NCBI GenBank assembly: GCA_021234155.1
Contig: JAJEKV010000002.1
Span: 32,727,645-32,791,644, forward strand
DNA: 64,000 bases
Direction: 5' to 3'
Origin: Isoetes taiwanensis
Taxonomy: Eukaryota > Streptophyta > Lycopodiopsida > Isoetales > Isoetaceae
Shown here: piece by piece, positions 55,681-64,000 of the stretch
Numbering within the stretch: the first letter of the stretch is position 1
Layout: the number at the start of each line of letters is the position of its first letter
Made by a program: the position numbers and the translations under genes
Notes under the pieces: generated by a model
What the model was told of the DNA's origin: nothing
Seen by the model: only the letters and a program-made list of their open reading frames with translations
Databases searched by the model: none

Positions 55681-56695
55681 GCATTAAAATACACATATAA
55701 ATGCTTTTATGTGTTTAAACGATATCCGTCACATTATAAGCATGTATATCTAACCTAAAGTAAAGCAATGACTCACCTCTGATGTTTAATGTGGAAATAG
55801 CAAATTAGGTCCTGTAAACATGAGAGCACATTGTTTAGAAAACAAAACCATACATTAAGAACATAATTGAAATTTAAAGAACGGTGTAGCAAAGAATGCT
55901 TAAATGCATTAATGTTATGGATTGGTTTCGCTAAGGAAACTACTTCAAAACATCGGTAACACAATCTGTATACACAACATATAATAAGAATATAGTCTTG
56001 ACATTAAACAAAACCAATGGTCTTTTCTTATAATAAAACCTAAACTATGCATTACATGTCCAAACCATGTTGCATAAGATATTGCACATGCAAGATAGTT
56101 TCCATAGCATCCACAAACTTATGAAATCTCGCATAGGTGCATTTGTGAAAGTCTTTGTCCAGTTGTTTGACAAAACTCTCAAAATCTAACTCAACCTTAA
56201 ACCTCGGACGTATTTCAACCCCAAATGACTGCAGGATTTTGCATCACTCTCCATAAAATTTCACTGCCTACATCAGGTGATCAATGTGCACTTTAAAATC
56301 CCATATTCTCCAATGCAGAACTCTCTGCAATATCTTTCATTGTACTCTTAAAATCCTCTTCTTCTGCAAGGTATTGAAAGTATGCATCAAAATCATCATC
56401 AACTGGTGGCAACCAGATCCAGTGTCCATCTCTAAAGAATGTTGCCACAAATCTTGGATAAGAATCCCATAGAACGTTCAAAACCACCATCTGCATGGAG
56501 GGAAGTATGTTATGAGTGCAATTATGACCACAATGTCTTTATTCGAGCTATTTTAGTTTCAAAGTTTATAACGTAAATCTGAGCTATTAAGTTCTTGGTA
56601 TTTTTATGCACAACCAATGTCAAAGTTCATAAAGATTATGTCAAAGTTTTCTTGCTTCAAAGTTCATAACATTAGTCTACTTATTATCATTAATG
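55681..56695. other. No gene recognised; one short frame
   Basis: A frame on the minus strand, 56496-56293 (67 codons, aromatic-rich: RDGHWIWLPPVDDDFDAYF), looks protein-like but I do not recognise it. The rest is AT-rich without features. Confidence 0.3.
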
Positions 56696-57427
56696 TTCTA
56701 AAATTTTTGTCACACCGAGGGGGGGGAGGGGGGGGCGTCCCTAAGGCCCCGAAGGGGCCTTAATGTTTTTTTGCAACACAAACCATTAACATCCAACATA
56801 TAAAAATTAAATCCCCCAACACATAACAACCAACACATAACAACCATTGACATTAACAACCAACATTATAATCTACTCATTGACATAATTACTCACAACC
56901 ATTGGGTCCAAATACATTTAAATTAAATCCTTTAAACCCCTCTTTGGTTTGAGTGCATATTCACACAAAGGGTGACCGCAACGTAGAGCTGTTGATAGGC
57001 ATATCAGCCTCTTATTCCTTAATCTAGACCGTGACGTGAAAGTTCTCTCATTTGTGGGTATGCAAGTACAAAATTTGCTATATCAGATAACAAGATTCTT
57101 CAAGAAAAATACTATAAGATTTCCAAGCTTTAATACTATATGGTGTTGATTTTGTACGTAAAATACAATTATGAGGGCTCTCGCTGCCCTACGTCACCCC
57201 CCACCCAAACCAAAGGGGTTTAAGGGGGATTTTAATTTAAATGTATTGGACCCAATGGTTGTGTTAATTAATGTCAATGGTAGTTATGTGTTGGTTGTTA
57301 ATGTCAATGGTTGTTATGTGTTGGGGGATTTAATTTCTATATGTTGGATGTTAATAGTTTGTGTTGCAAAAAAAAAAATTTGGCCCCTTCGGGGCCTTAG
57401 GGACATGATGTGACAAAAATTTTAGAA
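56696..57427. mobile_element. Foldback element with about 300-bp inverted arms (732 bp)
   Basis: The left arm starts TTCTAAAATTTTTGTCACA and the right arm ends in its complement. The arms pair over about 300 bp (taaggccccgaaggggcctta; ttaacatccaacatataaa; ccattgggtccaaatacatt and complements). Each arm carries a TAAGGCCCC/GGGGCCTTA hairpin near its end. A clear target duplication is not visible. Confidence 0.75.
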
Positions 57428-57429
57428 TT

Positions 57430-59170
57430 CAAACTAGAAAAAACTAGAATTCATTTGAGGCTTTCATCACCTGTAGCTTTTGAATTTCATCACAATAAAA
57501 CAAATAGAACATAAGTAAAAGTTACCATAAAGATAGAGCAGATTGATCCCATTATTCTGAAAGTCATAAAGTTTGCAACACCCATACACAAACATTTTTC
57601 AACTGGAATTTAACAGCAGTCTTTGGCCTCCATGGATTCTTGTGGTGAGAAACCAAAGTGGAAAACTTTTCTGCTTGTTAGCACAAGGATCTAGAAGCCT
57701 TGGAATTTGCTTAATAACTGCCTCAAAATCTAAAAATGCATGGTAATTTTTTGCAAGCTTCATTCGGAATGAGCCATAAAACAATATCTAATAGCGTAAT
57801 CCTGTATTAATGAGCTGGTAGGATGTGAAAGCCTACCAAACCCGGCCGAAAAATTGATATTTTAGCATAGATAACTTAACCAAACATATCCATATCATAC
57901 AATATCAAAAAGATCTCGGAGAGAGCTTTCCAACGCAATAAAAATTATCTCAAACAAAGCTCTGGATCAAAAGTTAGGATAAGAAATGTGTTGCCGGCGG
58001 GGAAACTGCACTACATGCGCCCTTCAAGCCCTTCATGTGCCTAGTATGCACCACACACACAAAAAAAGGGCTTTTGTTGTGAGCCATTGGTTGTTGACCA
58101 TTATGCACCACACGCACAAAAAAAGGGCTTTTATTGTGAGCCCTTGGTTGTTGACCATTGGGAAAAAAAAAGGCCAAAATCAATGGCTCAGAAATGGTGC
58201 ACTCTAGATGTACGCATTAGTACATCCATTTGAATACATCACGAAATCATAGGAAAACCTTAGTGAAAAGCGTACAAAAACACAAAGAAAACCCCCTGTT
58301 ATTATGCTACATATTTATGCTCGTGATATCAGCTTTAATGAAATAGTTGCTTGATTGCATTGGAGATTGCTTGTGGATTTAGATGTGTAGACATTGGTTA
58401 GTTTAGAATGTTGAATGATCCAAATTGTTGTAGATGAAGAATCAACTTACTAGTTAGGGTTTAGAAACCACTTGGTTATTGTAGCTTGGTTCGTTTCAAA
58501 AGTAAGTTTGTTGGTTAGTCACTGTTAAAAATTAACAACCTTAAATTCCAAAAGAATAGATGACCCTCAAGTGCCTCAATAGCAACCCTATATTCCTATA
58601 AGTATAATGTGCCTGCATAAGACATAAAATTGTTAAACTCGTTAGCTTGAAACAGGAAAACACCCTAGACTGCATTACATATAAGTACAACTTATCCAAA
58701 TGCAATGTAACCAAACAAATTCAAAAAGAAGTGATAAAAAGAAGTGATCATTGCAAAAGCAAGCCCCAAATACATCCCGAAACTGAGGTTTCCTAAAAGC
58801 AAGCCTGAATCTAGTTTTTTCGAATGCGAGCTATTTTAATGCAAACATGCATATATGAGGATATGGATATCAATTCTGTTAAGAGCATTCTAAGATTTAG
58901 ACTATTTAGACAAAAATCACAGGTTACAAAATCACATTGTTTGAATAGCACTTACCTACTGTTATAAGGTATTCGGCTTTGGTGGATCAGGGTACGTTCT
59001 TCTGCAACTATAGCAAGGTTTAGAAGCCCTGAAAGCAGCCAGAAACAGGGTATTCAGTGCATAACTAACTTAACCAAGTAAATACCATTCCAGAAATACA
59101 GATGCACGAATTTCAATTTAAAAAACAAAATTGTCAAAGCCTGAATGTCAGTTTTGTAGAACATCTTCTT
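57430..59170. other. No gene recognised; a 57-bp tandem duplication
   Basis: Two direct units at about 58046-58160 (gcaccacac.cacaaaaaaa .. ggttgttgaccatt). A partial copy of the SINE-like family of 49331 is suggested at 58196-58330 by tgcactctagatgtacgcat and the complement of atatgtagcataataacagg. Otherwise AT-rich without genes. Confidence 0.4.
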
Positions 59171-59446
59171 TGGCTAGACCCTTAAGTGCTGGATTCTAAC
59201 TGTAAGATGGGAAAAAAAAGGCGTAAGGATACTCGGAATAGGTATCCAAAAAATTAATACGACCAACTTTGCCGGACGTTGTTCTAAGCGGCAATATTTC
59301 TCAGCTTTGCCAGACCTTGTTCTGAGAGCAATATTTCTCAGGAGCTTGGAAACCCGATGTATAGGAACTTGGAAACCTGATGTATATGTAGCATGTGGAC
59401 TTGAATGGCAATCTATTGATAGGAAAAATACGCTGCAGAACGTGCT

Positions 59447-59588
59447 GGTTTGAGACACTTGGATCCAATTCTAGAAAATATTTGGAAGCTCCCTAGCCTG
59501 GCATATGTTGATTTCAGCTCAAACGCCTTTGTGGGTAAATTTCTTCTGGCGTCGGAAGCCTTTGAAAGGAATTTAAGCTCAATATGAC
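59447..59588 (+). pseudogene. LRR fragment
   Basis: HLDPILENIWKLPSLAYVDFSSNAFVGKF reads like one leucine-rich repeat (LxxLxxVDFSSNxFxGxF) of a plant receptor-like protein. A small relic ending at a TGA. Confidence 0.45.
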
Positions 59589-59901
59589 ATCAATTAACAA
59601 TCATTAGTTAATACAAATGTCATACACCTAGTCAATATTCATAATGAACCTTCGGTTCTTCAAGGCTTCAAGGCTTCAAATCTATACAAGTAGAGCAACT
59701 TTGATCGATTACAGTAGAAGACCCGTCCATCTGTTTAATTTAGAATTCTTCTTATACACGATGTTGAATTACCGCTTAGCAGTAATCCATGAATCGATGC
59801 GTTTGGATCAGGATGTCGGTTGCTAGATCCATGTTTTTGAAAACACCTGGCCGGGGGCACTGTTCACTGAGCTAGGTTTATGGGATAATTACAAATAACA
59901 A

Positions 59902-60182
59902 TTATTTACATTCTAAGACCATAGTCTTAGGCCCTAAATATTCAATGATACATATATCAACATAGGTTAATGGATGTTCTAGCATTATCACCATTTCCAT
60001 CACTCCCCTCATTGAATATTCCTGTGTAAATCTGTTGCAGTGTTCAGCATCTTGAATTTTTATTCTTTCTCTTAACCTGTTGAACCTTGGCTCTCTAAGA
60101 GCTTTAGTCAATATATCTGTCGTTTGATCTTCTGTTGACACATAATTCACTGATATAATTTGCCTTTGTACCATTTCTCCCT
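59902..60182 (-). pseudogene. Copia polyprotein C-terminus (end of RNase H)
   Basis: Reads EMVQRQIISVNYVSTEDQTTDILTKAL and ends in a stop at 59902. This is the tail of the Copia RNase H region, detached from the rest by the SINE at 60183-60317. Confidence 0.85.
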
Positions 60183-60317
60183 TGTTCGGTTTATTGGCTA
60201 GTCCATTGGGTTAGCAACTAAGAGATCTTGTGTTCAAGTCTCTGGGGGTCCGTCATATGTCCTCATGGACGCCGCCAATGTGGCATGACGTAAAAATACT
60301 ATCTATCTATCTAATAA
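60183..60317 (+). mobile_element. tRNA-derived SINE inserted in the Copia RNase H
   Basis: Begins about cttgttcggtttattggcta. A-box-like TGGCTAGTCCATTGG and B-box-like TGTTCAAGTCTC lie about 35 bp apart. It ends in (ATCT)n. Removing it rejoins the conserved HFIREMVQ coding sequence. The target duplication is at most 2-3 bp or hidden in the tail. Confidence 0.75.
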
Positions 60318-60802
60318 AATGCTGTTTCATTTCTATATGCTTTGATCTTTCATGAAGCACAGGATTTTTAGTCATAGCAATTCCACTGGCACTATCAGAC
60401 CATAGTATTGTTGGCTCATGACTTTTTATCCCAAATTCTTCCAGCAATCTTCTTATCCAAATTATCTCTTTAGCTGCCAGTGTAATAGCAGAATATTCTG
60501 CCTCAGCACTTGACAATGCTACAATGCTTTGTTTCTTGCATTTCCAGCTCACTGGATTTTCCACCCCAAACTGCATATGCATATGCATCAAGTTTGCAAC
60601 CTTTATCCTTATAAGTTATCCCATAATTCATTGTCCCTTTTAAATACCTTAGTATTTGTTTGGCTGCTCCCCAATGCTGTCTCCCAGGGTTATTATTGTA
60701 TCTGCTTAACAAATTAACTGCAAAAGCTATGTCTGGTCTTGTTGTTGCTGCTACATGCAATAGACAACCAATCAATCTCCTATAAGGAACCTTTTTCATA
60801 TA
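60318..60802 (-). pseudogene. Copia RNase H domain
   Basis: Encodes YRRLIGCLLHVAATTRPDIAF, LRYLKGT.NYGI, then (shifted) QSIVALSSAEAEYSAIT, AAKEIIWIRRLLEE, LWSDSASGIAMTKNP and HERSKHIEMKQHFIR. RNase H degrades element RNA during replication. One frameshift near 60545 and a stop at its junction with the RT. Confidence 0.9.
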
Positions 60803-61754
60803 CTAAATTTCATCATCTGTATTAGGGCACATCTTCTGACTGATCTTGTGACCTGGCACCAATGGTGTATTTGCTATTGCATTCTGACATTTTGAATCTT
60901 TCAAGAAACGTTGTATATAATCTACTTGGCTGAGACTTATGACTTTGTCATCTCGATTCCTCATGGCTTTTATCCCCAAAAATTTCTTCAATTCCCCGAA
61001 GTCAGTCATCTTAAACCTGATTTTCAGCAGACTTTTGCAAGTTCCCAGACAATCTAAATTATTTGAAAACATTACACAATCATCAACATATAGTGCTATT
61101 AGACAAAATTGCTCATGTTGTTTGAAAATGTATAAGTTTCCATCTCCATTCAATTTCATAAATCCCTGCTCCATTAAATACTTGTCCATGCACTTATACC
61201 AGGCCCTGGGTGACTGTTTAGGCCCATAAACTGCTTTCTTGAGTTTCCATGTTTTTCCTTCCTGTTCTTCAAATCCCTTTGGAGGTTTCATATATATTTC
61301 TTCTTCTAACTCAGCATTTAGAAAGGCAGTACTTACATCCATATGATGAATTTCTAGATTCAAAGAATTTGCTAGTGTCAACATTATCCTTATGCTTGAT
61401 ATTTTCACTATTGGTGAATAAGTATCATTGTAATCCACTCCTTTTTGCTGGGAAAAACCCTGTGCTATAAGTCTTGCTTTAAACTTTCTTTCCCCATTAG
61501 GAAGTTCCTTTATTTTGAACAACCATCTATTTCCTACAATGTTTCTGTTTTCTGGTTGGTCCACAACTTCAAATGTTCCTGTCCTTATGAATGCTTGCAT
61601 TTCTTCTGACATTGCCTTTTGCCACTGCTTGCTGTTTTCATTCATCATTGCTTCTTCATATGTCAAAGGTGTATTGTTGTCCATTACTGTCATTAAAGCT
61701 GGAGTCATTTCTTCCTCAAAGGTTTCTAATCTTTTACTCTTCTCATTTTCTTCC
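60803..61754 (-). pseudogene. Copia reverse transcriptase
   Basis: A 301-codon open stretch with the RVT_2 pattern: W.KAMSEEM.AF, GNRWLFKIK, KARLIAQGFSQQKGVDY, YSPIVKISSIR, MDVSTAFLNAELEEEIYM and LIALYVDDCVMF (YVDD catalytic box). It also has FKMTDFGELKKFLGI. Intact over this stretch; upstream sequence is displaced by the LINE fragment. Confidence 0.92.
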
Positions 61755-62115
61755 GGGCTCGGTATGCTCGGTTAGTTGTGCCCCATCAGGCCTTGCATGA
61801 GCTACTGAGCACGGCCTCTGTAGGCTTGTTGGGATCATACCTCCGGGAGGTAATGGATACGCGAACTCAGTTATGCCCCCCTGTCCGACATTAACCTCAG
61901 CTGTACTTGTGATTATGTATATAACTGTGCAGTATGTCAGCATCCTTATTGCTACTAAGGTTTTTCCCCCGAAAACCCTTCGGGGCAGGGGTTTTTTAAT
62001 CCTGGTAGTAATACGCCTGCTGCTCTCTCTTTATACTTGGGTCCCATAGGCCAGTTGGTCTCCGTGGACGATAAAATCATATTCTATTCTATTCTATTCT
62101 ATTCTATTCTATTCT
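61755..62115 (+). mobile_element. LINE family A 3' end inserted in the Copia element
   Basis: Starts at a point corresponding to RYVRLLVPGQ of the LINE at 30401-32166, runs through ASVGLLGSYL and the stop, the 3' UTR, and ends in (ATTCT)n. The candidate target duplication TCTTCC is at 61749-61754 and 62115-62120. Opposite orientation to the Copia element. Confidence 0.85.
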
Positions 62116-62784
62116 ATTCTCTTCCAAGCTCGTTTATTTTAATGCCTTTGTCTTCTAATTCTTTCCTCAGTCTTTCAGCCTCAGACATTCTTTTCCTTTG
62201 TCTTGTTGTACTCATTTCACCCTGCATTGGAAGATTTATATTATTCTTCCCTTCAATATTTTCACTTTCTATTTTATTTTCATAAATCTCAGTTTTATCA
62301 AAGTCTTCTTCATCACTGCTGATTCTATTTCATGTTTAATATCCTCCATCTTAGTATCTCTAACTGCTTTTGCTAAGCTAGGCTCCTTTCTGTCTTTATA
62401 TAATTGCTCCTCAACAAACACAACATCTCTGCTTATTATTATCTTTCCTTTATTAGGCTCAAACAATCTATAGGCTTTTGCCTCTTCATCATAACTAACT
62501 AGGAATGCAACTTGAGCCCTGTCATCTAATTTGCTCTTTAACTCCTCTGGTATATGAACATAAGCCATACATCCATAGGTTCTAAATCCCTGATATGCTG
62601 ATATTTTCTTCGACCACAATGTCTCTGGTATTTCTCCATCAATACTAACATTTGGTAGTCTATTCTATATGTAAATTGCAGCCTTCAATGCTTCTTCCCA
62701 TAGCCTATTTGGCAGACCAGCATGCTTAAGCATGGCTCTAACAGCATTTAGACATGTTCTATTTCTCCTCTCTGCCACCGCATT
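62116..62784 (-). pseudogene. Copia integrase C-terminal region and linker
   Basis: After a TAA at about 62784 the frame continues NAVAERRNRTCLNAVRAML, LPNRLWEEALKAAIYI, a TAG, then ETLWSKKISAYQGFRTYGCMAYVH and REDVVFVEEQ-like sequence to a charged linker. Both stops replace a conserved glutamine and an isoleucine/asparagine position, with the frame kept. Confidence 0.8.
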
Positions 62785-63987
62785 TTACTGGGGAGAATAT
62801 CTACATGTTAGCTGCCTTCTTATTCTTTTTTCAGTACAAAATTCTTTAAATTTTCTAGATATATATTCATCTCCCCTGTCTGACCTCAGACATTTGACTT
62901 TATAACCTGTTTCTCTCTCTACTTCAGTGACATACTCCTTGAATGCTCTTAAGGCTTCAAATTTTTTTGACAAACAGTAGCATTTTACCTTCCTAGTAAA
63001 GTCATCTATGAAAGTAATGAAGTACCTTTTTCCAGTGCAGCTTCTTTTATTGAGAGGGCCACATATGTCAGTATGAACCAGCTCCAAAGGCGTCTCTGCT
63101 CTTTTTTGTCTCCTTGAAAAGGGAAGTCTCGTGCTTTTTCCTATCATGCATCCCCTGCATACAAAGTTATTTTGCTCCTCATTTATGGCATCAATATATC
63201 CCAATTTACTTAATGCCTTTACATTTTTCATATTTATATGTCCCAAACGTTCATGCCAGGTCTTCAAAGTTGGGACTGATGCAATATTTATTATTGGAAT
63301 TGTTTCACCAACTCTTTTAGCCAAAAAACAGATTTTATTATTCTTCACAATTTTGCATACATGCTTGTCAAATAGTACTTGATAATCCAAGTCTACTAAT
63401 TGACTAACTATAATCAGATTTTTGACAATAGAAGGTACACAAAGTACTTTTTCAATCTCTACTGGTTTTCCTTGCAAATTAAATAGCTTGAGCATTCCTG
63501 CAGTTTCAACTTCTTTTGTTCTCCCATCTCCTAAACGTATGCTCTTAAGATGTTTCTCCTTATCCTTTCTTGTGAGCAGATGTGAAGAATCTATGATTGT
63601 TCTTTCAGCTCCCGAATCTACAATGAAAGATGTTTTAGCATTATGTTTCTTGCTCAAGCAATTTGAAAAAACAATGGTTACCTCTTCCTTCAAGTCTTCC
63701 TCTTCAGATTCAATGACTGCTACGTTGGTATGTGCAGCTTTAGAGCCTCTGCCCTTACCCTTATTCATGCTCCAGTTATTTGGTTTACCCCTGCCCCTGC
63801 CTCTGTCCCTGCCACTATCTTTAGGGGTTGGGCATTTGGAAGCCACATGGCCTATACCTCCACATGTAAAACATGTTCTAGCATTCTTTGGACAGTTAAA
63901 TTTTAAATGTCCTACTTCACCACACCCATAACAGGGTCCAATCTGCTTACCTTTGTCATTATTTCCCTTTTCCTTTTCTGACAACAA
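62785..63987 (-). pseudogene. Copia gag zinc knuckles, protease and integrase core
   Basis: A 400-codon open stretch. Zinc knuckles CYGCGEVGHLKFNC and CFTCGGIGHVASKC (residues about 19-51). Gly/Arg-rich linker. Protease FIVDSGAERTI with the catalytic DSG. GAG-pre-integrase WHERLGHINMKNV and CRGCMIGKSTRLPF. Integrase core with LVHTDICGPLN, YFITFIDDFTRK and LRSDRGDEYIS (D, D and the start of the E region). The stop after RYSPQ separates it from the rest of the integrase. Confidence 0.92.
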
Positions 63988-64000
63988 GCACCTCAGCAGA

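Larger units (their letters stand above)
59902..64000 (-). mobile_element. Copia-type LTR retrotransposon polyprotein region (5' part outside window)
   Basis: On the minus strand the order is zinc knuckles, protease, integrase, reverse transcriptase, RNase H, the order that defines Copia. It ends near 59902; no clear 3' LTR could be delimited. The region is interrupted by a LINE 3' end (61755-62115) and a SINE (60183-60317). In-frame stops at about 62790, 62670, 60800 and others show it is dead. Confidence 0.9.

Overview
This window looks like nuclear DNA of a land plant: there is a plant-type histone H2B gene, a five-exon EF-hand gene with GT/AG introns, fragments of plant receptor kinases and of a GH17 glucanase, and LTR elements primed by initiator tRNA-Met. 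The density and nesting of mobile DNA suggest a large, repeat-rich genome. The species cannot be named from the window; a non-flowering plant is possible but not shown. Only two genes look intact (EF-hand protein at 19877-21380 and histone H2B at 41722-42147, both on the minus strand). Nearly everything else is mobile DNA, broken genes, or repeats.

Layout. 1-11327: two related but diverged LTR retroelements, both on the minus strand. Each has a 1.6-1.7 kb LTR (TGTGACG...CGTCACA), a tRNA-iMet primer site, and as its first ORF a protein of about 420 codons derived from histone H3: an H3-like N-terminus, a long charged insertion, and an H3 histone-fold core ending in GERP. Element 1 keeps a perfect H3 tail (MARTKQTARK) and a decayed core; element 2 keeps a nearly perfect core. 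Element 2 also carries unknown ORFs and a Gypsy-type gag. 11328-26940: relics (TMK-like receptor kinase, GH17, a LINE with a TAA-rich tail, chromodomain Gypsy integrase) plus the EF-hand gene.

28056-36424: a pair of divergently oriented genes. The plus-strand one is a broken gene with a ParB/DGQHR-like segment, a region resembling N6/N4 DNA methyltransferases, and an FCP1/NIF-like HAD phosphatase domain. Its introns and flanks, and an intron of the minus-strand partner, hold about 18 copies of a palindrome with core TCTCGACTCGCGAGTCGAGA. Many copies have extra, locus-specific complementary arms. Two LINEs sit in or beside these palindrome arrays.

37438-41460: a decayed Copia gag/protease region split by a 2148-bp hAT-type element with a perfect 8-bp target duplication. 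41722-42147: the H2B gene. 42731-42855: nested hairpins. 44860-53430: LINE scraps, a long (GA)n tract and about 6.4 kb of non-coding, purine-rich sequence between two 200-bp direct repeats. 53480-55680: a Helitron N-terminal relic with tandem protein repeats. 56696-57427: a foldback element. 59902-64000: a Copia polyprotein interrupted by a tRNA-like SINE and by the 3' end of a LINE with an (ATTCT)n tail.

The strongest candidate for something undescribed is the histone-H3-bearing LTR retroelement family. The second is the palindrome family with its ParB/methyltransferase/phosphatase gene.
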